DNA of 64,000 nucleotides from Hoylesella shahii DSM 15611 = JCM 12083 (GTDB lineage: Bacteria > Bacteroidota > Bacteroidia > Bacteroidales > Bacteroidaceae): NCBI RefSeq assembly GCF_000613445.1, contig NZ_BAIZ01000008.1:1-64000 (forward strand). The letters are read 5' to 3'. Positions 40,734-49,761 of this stretch are shown piece by piece. The number at the start of each line of letters is the position of its first letter. Position 1 is the stretch's first letter. A program made the position numbers and the translations under genes. Below the pieces are notes generated by a model. It ran no database searches. It saw nothing but the letters and a program-made list of their open reading frames with translations, and had not been told where the DNA came from.

Positions 40734-42356
40734 ATGGCACAAACACCCGAATTTAAGTACGCTCCTATGTTTCAACTTGGTAAAGACGAAACGGAGTATT
40801 ACCTACTCTCTAAAGAAGGAATATCGGTAAGCGAATTTGAAGGTAACGAAATTTTGAAAGTCTCTCCCGAAGCCTTAACCATGCTCGCTAACACTGCCTT
40901 CCGCGATGTAAACTTCCTTTTGAGACGCGAACACAACGAACAAGTAGCAAAAATACTTACCGACCCCAATGCTAGCGACAACGATAAGTATGTGGCACTC
41001 ACATTCTTGCGCAATGCCGAAGTGGCTGCTAAAGGCAAATTACCTTTCTGCCAAGACACCGGAACGGCCATCATTCACGGCGAAAAGGGACAACACGTTT
41101 GGACGGGCTTTTGTGATGAGGAGGCGCTCTCTAAAGGTGTGTACAAAACTTACACTGAAGAGAACTTGAGGTACTCGCAAAATGCACCCCTCAATATGTA
41201 TGATGAGGTGAACACCAAATGTAACTTGCCCGCACAAATAGACATCGAAGCCACCGAAGGTAAGGAGTATCGTTTCCTCTGCGTGGTGAAAGGTGGTGGC
41301 TCGGCCAATAAAACATATTTCTATCAGCAAACAAAGGCTTTGTTGCAAAACCCTGGTACGCTCATTCCTTTCCTCATCGATAAGATGAAGAGCTTGGGAA
41401 CGGCTGCTTGTCCTCCTTATCACATCGCTTTTGTTATCGGTGGTACGAGTGCCGAAAAGAACCTTCTCACCGTAAAACTGGCTTCTACTCACTATTACGA
41501 CTCGCTGCCTACAACGGGCGACGAAACGGGACGCGCCTTCCGCGATGTGGAATTGGAGAAGCTTTTGCTCGATGAGGCTTACAAAATTGGACTGGGTGCG
41601 CAATTTGGCGGTAAGTATTTTGCACACGACGTCCGCGTGGTACGCTTGCCTAGACATGGTGCTTCGTGTCCCGTGGGTATGGGCGTGAGCTGCTCGGCCG
41701 ACAGAAACATCAAGGCTAAGATTAATAAGGATGGTATATGGATTGAAAAACTCGACGATAACCCCAGCGAATTAATTCCCGCTGAAATGCGCAATGCTGG
41801 CGAAGGCAACGCTGTTAAGGTGGATTTGGATAAACCCATGGCCGAGGTTCTTAAGGAGTTGAGCAAATATCCAGTGTCTACTCGTCTAAGCTTAAACGGT
41901 ACCATCATCGTGGCTCGTGACATCGCACACGCTAAACTCAAGGCAAGACTTGACGAAACGGGCGATCTGCCACAATATTTTAAAGATTTCCCCGTGCTTT
42001 ATGCTGGTCCTGCAAAAACACCAAAGGGGCTGCCTTGTGGCTCAATGGGCCCAACTACGGCCAACCGTATGGATCCCTATGTTGACGAATTCCAAGATCA
42101 TGGTGGCTCGATGATTATGATTGCTAAGGGTAACCGCACTCAAGCTGTTACCGATGCTTGTAAAAAGCATGGCGGTTTCTATCTGGGAAGCATCGGCGGA
42201 CCAGCTGCCATCCTTTCGTTGAATTCTATTAAGAGCATCGAATGCGTGGAATTCCCCGAAATTGGTATGGAGGCTGTTTGGAAAATTAGGGTTGAAAACT
42301 TCCCTGCTTTCATCCTTGTTGATGATAAGGGCAACGATTTCTTCACTCAACTATAA
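40734..42356 (+). CDS. fumA: Class I (iron-sulfur) fumarate hydratase
   Basis: 540 aa, matching the 4Fe-4S fumarases FumA/FumB. It interconverts fumarate and malate in the reductive branch that leads to succinate. The N-terminal domain keeps [18 protein letters not shown] (cluster-ligand Cys), [14 protein letters not shown] and [20 protein letters not shown] (second Cys), and the C-terminal domain has [19 protein letters not shown] and [15 protein letters not shown] (swivel domain). The three cluster cysteines expected (near 107, 226 and ~320 in [12 protein letters not shown]) are visible. It is a single gene with its own terminator; the upstream 9-bp array may influence spacing of its promoter. 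Confidence 0.93.
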   Translation: MAQTPEFKYAPMFQLGKDETEYYLLSKEGISVSEFEGNEILKVSPEALTMLANTAFRDVNFLLRREHNEQVAKILTDPNASDNDKYVALTFLRNAEVAAKGKLPFCQDTGTAIIHGEKGQHVWTGFCDEEALSKGVYKTYTEENLRYSQNAPLNMYDEVNTKCNLPAQIDIEATEGKEYRFLCVVKGGGSANKTYFYQQTKALLQNPGTLIPFLIDKMKSLGTAACPPYHIAFVIGGTSAEKNLLTVKLASTHYYDSLPTTGDETGRAFRDVELEKLLLDEAYKIGLGAQFGGKYFAHDVRVVRLPRHGASCPVGMGVSCSADRNIKAKINKDGIWIEKLDDNPSELIPAEMRNAGEGNAVKVDLDKPMAEVLKELSKYPVSTRLSLNGTIIVARDIAHAKLKARLDETGDLPQYFKDFPVLYAGPAKTPKGLPCGSMGPTTANRMDPYVDEFQDHGGSMIMIAKGNRTQAVTDACKKHGGFYLGSIGGPAAILSLNSIKSIECVEFPEIGMEAVWKIRVENFPAFILVDDKGNDFFTQL

Positions 42357-42410
42357 TTTTGAAGTCTTACGTGCAAAGGTGGTTCAACGCATCTTTGCGC
42401 ACTTCTATAA

Positions 42411-42440
42411 AGCGGGATGGCCCTCATGGGCTGTCTCGCT
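42411..42440 (+). terminator. Terminator of fumarase
   Basis: agcgggatggccc and gggctgtctcgct pair around a tiny loop and are followed by ttttgttttt. Confidence 0.85.
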
Positions 42441-42517
42441 TTTTGTTTTTCTACGTCTAAGGCTGGTTTTATGGCTAGTTCGTGATTTGTCTGTGGGAGG
42501 GATGTGCGTTCTTTGAT

Positions 42518-42716
42518 TATCCCAAATCGGGCATTAGAGCCTAAACAGATTTTGTTTTATTGTCGAGTAGATTGCCTGTTTTTGTAATACAGGCGTAGCG
42601 GCCTACGTCAAGTTGCAAAGACACACAAGATGGCGACAAGAAAATTAAAAATGTTAGGAAACAACACAAAAACAAGAATTCTGGAAACATTGTGGTCTAA
42701 TGACCAATTTGGAATT
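42518..42716 (+). mobile_element. ~200-bp MITE-like element, copy 2
   Basis: It begins cccaaatcgggcattagagcc and ends gtctaatgaccaatttgg, mirror-image termini. The interior shares cctaaacagattttgtttta, attgtcgagtagattgcctg and gttaggaaacaacac with the other copies. The flanks (tgatta / aattatc) are less TTAA-like than in the other copies. Confidence 0.8.
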
Positions 42717-43257
42717 ATCTTTGTTTTCGTGTCCTAGTGGGTATAGATGGCTGCTTTGTGGGCTTAACTGCTTGAAGAACTTGTGTTGAAGGCTTAATGG
42801 AACATAGGCAACGCCACAATGTAGATGTAATATGCTAGATGGGGTATGTTAAAACAGTTGGTAGCGAATGGCGGTTGGTTTGCCAAATTGGTTTTCTTGT
42901 TCTTTGTGTTAAATAAGGTAATAAAACTTTACAAAACACATGCTTCTGGACATCTCCTTCTAGCGAAAAAGGGTGGTCAAAACCATGCTTTTTACCCCAA
43001 TTTTCTACCTTCCTTCTTTTGTTTTTACATCGATTTTGAGTTACTTAGCTGCATTTTGCACCATTTTACCTCTCTATTTTGTGTTTTACTCGCAAATTTT
43101 CTCAGTCCTAAAGCTTGTTTTTTGCTGCTAAAAAGACGTTTTCTGGCGTTATTTTTGTTCTAAAAGACTGTAGATTGTGCTTGCTTGTTAGGTAGTGGGT
43201 CTCTCCTAAATTCGCGAAATGCAGCATTTTGTTCCGCGTTTTGCAGCATTTAGCTTT

Positions 43258-43356
43258 GCATTTTGTAGGAGTTAGCACTGCGTTTTGTAGGAGTTAGCAC
43301 TGCGTTTTGTAGGAGATAGCACTGTGTTTTGTAGGAGTTAGCACTGCTTTTTGATG
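43258..43356. repeat. Tandem 22-bp repeat, four and a half units
   Basis: Units start at 43258, 43280, 43302 and 43324, each gc/tnttttgtaggagttagcact with a few substitutions, plus a partial fifth (gctttttgatg). Looser related sequence (gcgttttgcagcatttagc) precedes it. Confidence 0.85.
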
Positions 43357-43848
43357 CAAATAGCCCCAAAAGTGGTAAAAAATACGGTTTATTTAACGAA
43401 ATCTCTCTTTGTTTACGTTTGCTTGTTGTGCTCTATTTTTATCAAAACAAACGGCCGCGAGAATTGAATATTTGCGAGCGAATGGGAGGTTGGTGGCTAA
43501 AAGGGTCGAATTTTATGTTAAATTCTATGCTGAAAACTTTACATGTGTAGGCGTAGAGGGTGGTTTTGTTTCTCAATGCAGTACGGATAGAAATAAATAG
43601 CTCCATCAATGGTTGTAAAGGTAGCTTGCAGTAAGCCCCTATCAGTGATGAGAGTCGTTCGGACTTTGTGTAATGTTAAGCATATTGACTGTCTTAATCT
43701 TAGTTCTGTAGTGGATTATGCCAAAAGAATAAGTCTGGCACTATACCAACAAGCAAACGAAAGATGAGCAGGAAGCAATGAATGCAATATAAAACATGTG
43801 ATAAACACGATTATTACCAATTGGGGGTGAATAGTGGTTGGGTGATAT

Positions 43849-44052
43849 TTTTAACCCTCATAGTTCATTAGAGTCTAAACAGATTTTGTTTTATTGTCGA
43901 GCAGATTGCCTGTCTTTGTAACATAGGTGTAGCTGACAACGTCAAAGTGCAAAGACATATAAGATACCGACAAGATAATATAAGATGTTAGGAAACAACA
44001 CAAAAGCAAGAATTCTGGAAACATTGTGGTTTAATTACCGATTTGGGTTTAA
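43849..44052 (+). mobile_element. ~200-bp MITE-like element, copy 3
   Basis: Starts ttaaccctcatagttcattagag and ends attaccgatttgggtttaac. It carries the same internal blocks as the other copies (aacagattttgttttattgt, gcagattgcctgtctttgt, gttaggaaacaacacaaaag). A lone terminus-like remnant, ttattaccaattgggggt, lies at 43811-43828. Confidence 0.8.
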
Positions 44053-44810
44053 CGCATATATTATAATAGGTGTGTTAGTGTAAGTGGAAACCATCCTTAC
44101 CTATAATAGTGCATCGCTTCAGAGAGGTGTAGATGTATCACGTATGTCTTGTTAACCTGGTGTACCTCTTTGTGTGGTTAATGTGTTTCATCCTGTTTTT
44201 GGGTCAACGTAAGGGCTGGGTCTCTGTATTGCTTCCTCGTTAACGCTGGATTTTGATAGATGTTGTATAGCAAGAAAATCTATTAAAAGCTATTAAGAAT
44301 TTTATAAAGTATATTCTTAATAATTGAATTTAAACAGATAAAAGATTAAATAAATACGAAAAATAGAGTATTGCTAACTCTGTCTTTATAGCTCATGCTT
44401 TACGTTTCTTAAATAGTTAATACAAAGAGTTGTGAATAATACTAAAAGTTCGCGTTCTTCTTGCTTTTTGTGTCTAGCTTTATGCTTTCTTCGTGTTTTT
44501 CGTATGCTTCTTTTGCTTCTTTAATTCAGGGTTTTGCAATTTTTATTTGTATGCCTATTCTGTAAACGCTTGTTTAATAGTATTTTAGTGTTATTTATGT
44601 AGATTCTTCTTATTAGCAATTTGTTTTTGTTTGTTTATTGGCTTATTATCTCGTGGCTTGCTTTACTTGTTTTTATTCGCTTCGTTTTGGTTGATGTTTT
44701 GAATATAAATTACGAATAACCGAAGAATGTTTTAGCTTTGTTTCTTGTTTCCTTTTTCTTTAAAATATAAAAAACTGTATAGAAAATAATATTTTATGAG
44801 GTAGTTGTTG

Positions 44811-44839
44811 TTTGTTACATTTATTTTAACTAACTTTGC
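44811..44839 (+). promoter_or_regulatory. Promoter of cassette 1
   Basis: TTTG (44811-44814) and TAACTTTG (44832-44839), 17 nt apart. The core ttttaactanctttgc is repeated before cassettes 2 and 3. It leaves a leader of ~290 nt. Confidence 0.75.
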
Positions 44840-44888
44840 GCTATATTATAGACAACATTACGAAAGGCTGCTGTCAACTAATATCAGA

Positions 44889-44918
44889 ATGAACAACATC
44901 GCCACGCCAGAACATTGA
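44889..44918 (+). CDS. Upstream ORF (leader peptide) of cassette 1, 9 aa
   Basis: Encodes MNNIATPEH and lies ~45 nt after the predicted transcription start. It is preceded by tgtcaactaatatca, conserved in all three cassettes. Relative to the cassette 3 copy, five of the six changed codons in the shared part are synonymous third-position changes, the signature of a translated peptide. No function is known. Confidence 0.5.
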   Translation: MNNIATPEH

Positions 44919-45054
44919 GCTTCTAATGGGATTATAACCTAAATATATTAGAGATGCAAAATACATGGCTTGGCAGAGTAAGAACCATTTATAACAACAC
45001 ATTAAGCACGGCCATAGAACACCGAAGCAAGTAAACACACTCAATTAATAAAAT

Positions 45055-45108
45055 TGATATGCCGTACAGATGGCAAAGACCATGAAATAAAAGCCGCAGA
45101 GCATATCA
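45055..45108 (+). ncRNA. Conserved leader hairpin, cassette 1
   Basis: tgatatgc (45055-45062) pairs with gcatatca (45101-45108), followed by catgaagacataa, which is conserved in the other cassettes. It lies ~30 nt before the start codon and could influence translation of the large gene. Confidence 0.5.
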
Positions 45109-45138
45109 TGAAGACATAACTTAATAAAAGTATCTAGT

Positions 45139-48100
45139 ATGAAAATGTATTACAACTTACGGATGCTAAGCAAATATCCGTTACGGTTATTCGTTGCCTT
45201 ACTTATGGCGTGGGGTGGCCTTCCTGCCTCTGCACAGGATGCATTGATCAATCCTCAGTCGGGTAATCTTATCACTGCTTATACCCATCAAGCGCTAGAG
45301 GTGGGCTTCCAGGCAGGCTATGGCTCGTATTGGCAACACAAACAATTGCCAATCACTTATTCTTGCTCCGACTATCCTAAGCTTTCTAAAGATGGGGTGT
45401 TGCGTAATCACACTTGTAACTTTTTATATTATAAAAAAAATGGTGAGGATAAGCTGATTCATGTTGTAGGTGTTTCGCCAAATTACTCTTCCATCGCATT
45501 ACCTAAGGGATATAAGATTACAGGTTATAAAATCGTAATTAGAGATGGGTTGAATAAGCATGAAGACCATGCCATATTGGATGATGTTTTGCCCACCCTG
45601 CCATTTGGTCGTAAAAAGCCTTGGTTTTTTGGCGAAGTTGATAAGTTGGATATTATAGAGAACAGCGAGACTGGTGGTATTTATAGTATACCTAAGTTTC
45701 GTGAAGCACAAAAAATAACAATCTTACCTGGTAAACCAGGTCGCAGCTACAAGATAGAACGCAAGGGAGCAGACATGGGTAATATTCTTTATTTCTGTTT
45801 TGCAGGTAATATGGAAATTGGTAATCTCGCTGGATTTGTTTACGATACCATTCAAATTTCGTTTACGGCTAACGATGCCTTTGAAAGTAGGCTAGTGGCT
45901 GCGGTAGAACATAGTGATCCTGTGAGTCTTTCTGAGAACCCGTTCTTGTTGGGTAAAACCGATGTGGGGCAGCTTAGTTTGCATACAAAAAACGGTAAGT
46001 CTTTTTATAGTTACGACCAACGCCAAACTTGGGAAACAACTGCCAGCATTAACCTTTACGAACAAGGGGCTACTGATGGTAACACTTGGGATGGCACAAG
46101 GGGTAATAAAATTATCCGGTATGTAAAGGCTAAAGATAAACGAGCCGACTCGTGGTATGCTTTAAAACCTGGAACTTATTTTGTGGAAGCGCCTACTACG
46201 GCGAAAGTGCAGGGCGAAAGTGGAGACGTTAAAGTGCCTGTAGGTTATCGCATCACAGGCGTTAAATTTGAACATAAAAAGGGTGAATATGAAGATCCTG
46301 GGTTTAAGTTTAAGTCAAAGAACTCAAAACCCAACTATCTTAGTGTTCAATTGATGGGCGTTAATCATCATTCTTTAGGTGCAGTGTGGCATCGAACGGG
46401 CAATGATGAACTATATACCATGATTGATGGCGAACCTTGGTATCTGATTCATGAGGGACAGGCGCGTAATGGTCAAGCCTTTCAGGCTCAGTTGTCTAAG
46501 ACCAATAAACATGTAAGCTATCTTTTTGAAGGTGATATGCCTTATGTGTGGGCAAAGGCTTGGGGTGGAGCCGACAGAAAGTATTGGTTGATTGCTCCAA
46601 ATAACCAGTCTGCATGGTTTAAAGATGAGGTAAATAATAACCGAATGAAGGTGGTTGCCATACAGCAGAGTAAACTATCGTCAACTCCATTCCGTTTGAA
46701 GATTGGAGACGAAAAGGGGGTATATAACAAAGTGCTTGATGTTACTGATAGACTTCCTGATGGAGAAATCGCTGTTAATGGTTATAACAACGACGCTGTT
46801 AAATTCCAAATTGAAGCCCTACCTGGCCATCCTGACCCAATAGCGTTGTTGAACATTACCGTGAAAATGGAGGCACTTAACCCCTATATCGACTCGGTGG
46901 ATGTGGTGTGTACAGGTGCATACAACGTCAAGATGAAACGTACCTTCCACGCGAAAGACTTCCGTTTAGGTGGTAAGGAATTTATTTATAGGGTGCCTGT
47001 GGGCTTCTCTGAAAATCCCAAACTGCCGTTCTCGTTTGAAATACTCAAGTCGAAATATGCAGATAATACGTATTGGGACAAGGCATCTCGTCACCATTCG
47101 CGCTTTAGTTTTGTGGGCTCTGAATACTATAAGACAGTGAGAGATGATATCTACGGTAAATCCGATATTGTTGCCAACTATCCCTATGAAAAGAAGGTAA
47201 TAGCCAGAGAGGCAGGAAATGTGCCTTTCCCATTTAATAATGCGGCAGACTTGTCTAACACTAGTACAATGAAACCCTCGGCATACTTCTCTGAAAAAAT
47301 ATTTACCTATGATGGTTATAATCATATGACCGTTAAAGACGAAGCGGGACATACGATTAAAGGTAACTATTCGCAAGATAATGCCAAACTTGAAGGTAAT
47401 CAAACAAAAACAATGTACCTATATACCACCGATGAAACAAGGTACAATATTGCGCCTACAAAGAAAGAACTACACAGAGTGTTTGCTTATTACCACACTA
47501 CAATTACCCTGAAGTTCCAAAATTATGAGGCTAAGGTTAAGTGGATACCGCTCTACAATAATCCGATGTTCTATAAAGATAAGGATAATAAGCATTTCGC
47601 GTCTAAACCTATGTTTGGTGTAGAGATACAAACCACTGAGTCGGGATTTGAAGGACAGGAACATCAGTTTGGTGCTACAAGTGAGTTTGGATACCTCACG
47701 CTCGACCAAATTGTGAAGGTGCTAGAGGAAGCGATAAAACAACATCCTGGGCCTAATGTGCCTAAAGACTTGAGTGAAGTGCTTTATGTAGATGCATCTA
47801 AATTGTTTGATATTATACCCACTAGGCACGACCAGCAGTTGCCACCAATCCTTGAAGGCTTGCGCGCAAAACTTGCAAAGAACGCCTTGATATATCTGCC
47901 TTATCGTGCTGCGGTGTTGGCCGATGTTCCTCAAACGGCTTTGCAAACAACAGATGGAACAGGCTTTGGATGTAAACATAATCTTGTTATCACCGATAAA
48001 TTACCGTTCTTCGCACCCCACGATATTCAGTTAAATTCTGATTGTTACGCTAGCTATACACGACGAGTTACGGCGCAAGGTAAGGGCCGAGTTGACTATG

Positions 48101-48909
48101 CTACGCTGGTGTTACCCTATGGCTTGACTGTTAATGGTGATGGTGTGCATATCAACAATGCTGGAGATGCTTCGCAGTTCTGTATGGGTACTATATATAA
48201 AAACACATTGGTGTATAAAGATGGCGATAAAAATAACCATGAAGGTGGCGACTATGGTATTACGGCACACTTAAAAAAACTTGATGCTGGTAAGAGTGAG
48301 GCCAATAAACCGTATATCATTAACATCTTGCCTGGATTCGGTGATGCTAACGTATCGTTCGTGGCCAATGAGAAAGGAGCGTTGATTAAGAAAACGCCTG
48401 ACGCACCCTCTGGTTTGCTTGCTAGTGATGCGGTTAACTGCAAGATAAGAAATGTGAATACGTCTCTCAAGAGTTATTACACTTATGCAGGACATAAGAT
48501 AAGCAAGAACGGAAACGAAATGGTGTTCTACTTCTCGCTCAACAGGTTTGTTGCATTTATGAATCTTAGATCGGATACTTTATATCTCTATCCCTTCCGC
48601 TCTTTGTATTATGCCGACAATTATAAGGCGCTTCAGTCTAAAGGGTTTAACTCTTTTGGACTTACCTTTGACGATGCTGAAGACGTAATGCCAACCGATA
48701 TACAGGATGTACAAGAAGAAATTGTGCTCAAAGTAACTGTTGGGGCAGGGCAGATAACGGCAGAAGCAAGCAAAGATGTTCCGCTCAATATATTTAATTT
48801 GTCGGGACAAAGTGTTGCACGCACTATGATAAAGGGCGGCGAAACGCGAACGTTCTATCTGGCACCTGGTGTGTATATGGTGAACGGGAAGAAGATGATT
48901 GTTAACTAA
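45139..48909 (+). CDS. Large exported paralogue 1 with T9SS-like tail, unknown function
   Basis: 1256 aa. N-terminal signal (LRLFVALLMAWGGLPASAQ). Conserved features shared with the next two cassettes include SGNLITAYTHQ after the signal, a cysteine pair (SCSDYPK ... NHTCNFLYY, ~residues 72-95), a twice-used strand motif (LPKGYKITGYKIVI at ~121 and VPVGYRITGVKF at ~366), GATDGNTWDGTRGN (~315), the HHSRFSFVGSEYYK block (~655), KTMYLYTTDETRYNIAPT (~765) and a C-terminal FNLSGQSVARTMIKGG / APGVYMVNGKKMIVN sorting-like tail. No enzymatic motif or named family is recognised. A predicted surface β-protein. Confidence 0.75.
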   Translation: MKMYYNLRMLSKYPLRLFVALLMAWGGLPASAQDALINPQSGNLITAYTHQALEVGFQAGYGSYWQHKQLPITYSCSDYPKLSKDGVLRNHTCNFLYYKKNGEDKLIHVVGVSPNYSSIALPKGYKITGYKIVIRDGLNKHEDHAILDDVLPTLPFGRKKPWFFGEVDKLDIIENSETGGIYSIPKFREAQKITILPGKPGRSYKIERKGADMGNILYFCFAGNMEIGNLAGFVYDTIQISFTANDAFESRLVAAVEHSDPVSLSENPFLLGKTDVGQLSLHTKNGKSFYSYDQRQTWETTASINLYEQGATDGNTWDGTRGNKIIRYVKAKDKRADSWYALKPGTYFVEAPTTAKVQGESGDVKVPVGYRITGVKFEHKKGEYEDPGFKFKSKNSKPNYLSVQLMGVNHHSLGAVWHRTGNDELYTMIDGEPWYLIHEGQARNGQAFQAQLSKTNKHVSYLFEGDMPYVWAKAWGGADRKYWLIAPNNQSAWFKDEVNNNRMKVVAIQQSKLSSTPFRLKIGDEKGVYNKVLDVTDRLPDGEIAVNGYNNDAVKFQIEALPGHPDPIALLNITVKMEALNPYIDSVDVVCTGAYNVKMKRTFHAKDFRLGGKEFIYRVPVGFSENPKLPFSFEILKSKYADNTYWDKASRHHSRFSFVGSEYYKTVRDDIYGKSDIVANYPYEKKVIAREAGNVPFPFNNAADLSNTSTMKPSAYFSEKIFTYDGYNHMTVKDEAGHTIKGNYSQDNAKLEGNQTKTMYLYTTDETRYNIAPTKKELHRVFAYYHTTITLKFQNYEAKVKWIPLYNNPMFYKDKDNKHFASKPMFGVEIQTTESGFEGQEHQFGATSEFGYLTLDQIVKVLEEAIKQHPGPNVPKDLSEVLYVDASKLFDIIPTRHDQQLPPILEGLRAKLAKNALIYLPYRAAVLADVPQTALQTTDGTGFGCKHNLVITDKLPFFAPHDIQLNSDCYASYTRRVTAQGKGRVDYATLVLPYGLTVNGDGVHINNAGDASQFCMGTIYKNTLVYKDGDKNNHEGGDYGITAHLKKLDAGKSEANKPYIINILPGFGDANVSFVANEKGALIKKTPDAPSGLLASDAVNCKIRNVNTSLKSYYTYAGHKISKNGNEMVFYFSLNRFVAFMNLRSDTLYLYPFRSLYYADNYKALQSKGFNSFGLTFDDAEDVMPTDIQDVQEEIVLKVTVGAGQITAEASKDVPLNIFNLSGQSVARTMIKGGETRTFYLAPGVYMVNGKKMIVN

Positions 48910-48922
48910 ATATGATACAACG

Positions 48923-49096
48923 ATGAAAAAGAAGAAGTACATAATGCCTCGCGTACTGACGCTCGACGTAACTATTGAAAAACATTTAGCCGCGGGTTCG
49001 TGGCAGTCGGATGAGCCAGGAGCAAAGGCTGGTGATTCGTTCGAAGAGGAATTAAATGCTGATGAGGATGCTGATTTTAGCTTACCTCCAATGTAA
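48923..49096 (+). CDS. Small peptide of cassette 1, 57 aa, unknown
   Basis: Starts at the ATG at 48923, 13 nt after the large gene. The first 12 residues, MKKKKYIMPRVL, and GSWQSDEPGAK at ~25-35 are nearly invariant among three copies. The tail is acidic (SFEEELNADEDADF). It lacks a hydrophobic stretch long enough for a standard signal peptide or membrane span. The pattern recalls the numerous short ORFs downstream of surface-protein genes in Bacteroidales but belongs to no named family I know. It is co-transcribed and ends before the terminator. Confidence 0.65.
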   Translation: MKKKKYIMPRVLTLDVTIEKHLAAGSWQSDEPGAKAGDSFEEELNADEDADFSLPPM

Positions 49097-49119
49097 TTGC
49101 ACTAATGTAATAGCACTAA

Positions 49120-49150
49120 GGCGGGTTTACGACGGATGTCGAAACCCGTC
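49120..49150 (+). terminator. Terminator of cassette 1
   Basis: ggcgggttt...cga, loop cggatg, tcg.aaacccgtc, followed by tttctttttttc. Loop and layout match the terminators of cassettes 2 and 3. Confidence 0.85.
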
Positions 49151-49459
49151 TTTCTTTTTTTCTTCTAGTAGCTAATGGTTGGTTTTATATTGCAAGTAAG
49201 GGGGAGAGAGCCGGCAAACACATCCAAGAAGCGAAGATGCCGATTTGAAATAGGTGCAAAGCGGCGTCTTGCGCTATTGGGGCTTAACGTGGTTGTGATG
49301 TTTTGAAGGTGGTCTTAGGCTATGAAGTAAAGTATTGCGATAATAAATTATGCATAGTTTGGTGTGGAATTCTCAGGGTTTATAAGTTAATTAAATGTAA
49401 AATTATAGGTAGGTTTAAAATATCGTTCATGTCGTTAGTGTTTTGTCTTATATTTTAAC
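49151..49459. other. Intergenic stretch between cassettes 1 and 2
   Basis: ~310 bp between terminator 1 and promoter 2. AT-rich, no gene or repeat recognised. Confidence 0.5.
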
Positions 49460-49467
49460 TATCTTTG
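49460..49467 (+). promoter_or_regulatory. Promoter -7 box of cassette 2
   Basis: TATCTTTG in the shared core ttttaactatctttgc. A TTTG at 49442-49445 lies only 14 nt upstream, so the -33 assignment is weak. Confidence 0.6.
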
Positions 49468-49517
49468 CAAAGAGTTATAGATAATGAAAAGGATGCGTAC
49501 TGTCAACTAATATCACA

Positions 49518-49556
49518 ATGAACAACAACGCCATGCCTAATAAACATAAAAACTAA
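49518..49556 (+). CDS. Upstream ORF (leader peptide) of cassette 2, 12 aa
   Basis: Encodes MNNNAMPNKHKN after the conserved upstream sequence tgtcaactaatatcacaatg. It shares the MNN start, A, P and K-H with the other leader peptides, and occupies the same place in the leader. Confidence 0.42.
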   Translation: MNNNAMPNKHKN

Positions 49557-49683
49557 AAAGAATAGAGCCTACGCAAAACGAGCAATCCCTAGGGAGTTGC
49601 TGTTGTATAGACAATTAAACAATACAGCTAGCATAAGCACAAAGCGCTGTGCAAGCAAACATAAACACCATAAAAAATAATCC

Positions 49684-49733
49684 GATATGCCGCCAAGCAT
49701 GCGAAGCCATGAGAAACAGTCGCAGGGCATATC
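49684..49733 (+). ncRNA. Conserved leader hairpin, cassette 2
   Basis: gatatgcc (49684-49691) pairs perfectly with ggcatatc (49726-49733), followed by atgaagacataa. It is in the same position as in cassette 1, ~30 nt before the start. Confidence 0.5.
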
Positions 49734-49761
49734 ATGAAGACATAATTTAATTTAGGAATTA

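Larger units (their letters stand above)
42441..44810. other. Long non-coding island with two element copies and 22-bp repeats
   Basis: About 2.4 kb without a credible gene, between fumarase and the triplicated cassettes. It contains MITE-like elements (42518-42716, 43849-44052), the 22-bp repeat array (43258-43356) and AT-rich DNA. Candidate frames at 42846-43163 and 43409-43600 are T-rich, without start context or family resemblance. Confidence 0.6.

Noticed and set aside
40497..40775. Minus-strand frame with RITRLT repeats
   Set aside because: It is the translation of the 9-bp tandem array and overlaps the fumarase start; not a real protein.
42846..43163. Plus-strand frame of 105 codons in the 42-44 kb island
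   Set aside because: T-rich, F/L-heavy and similar in composition to the other gene-free islands; no start context.
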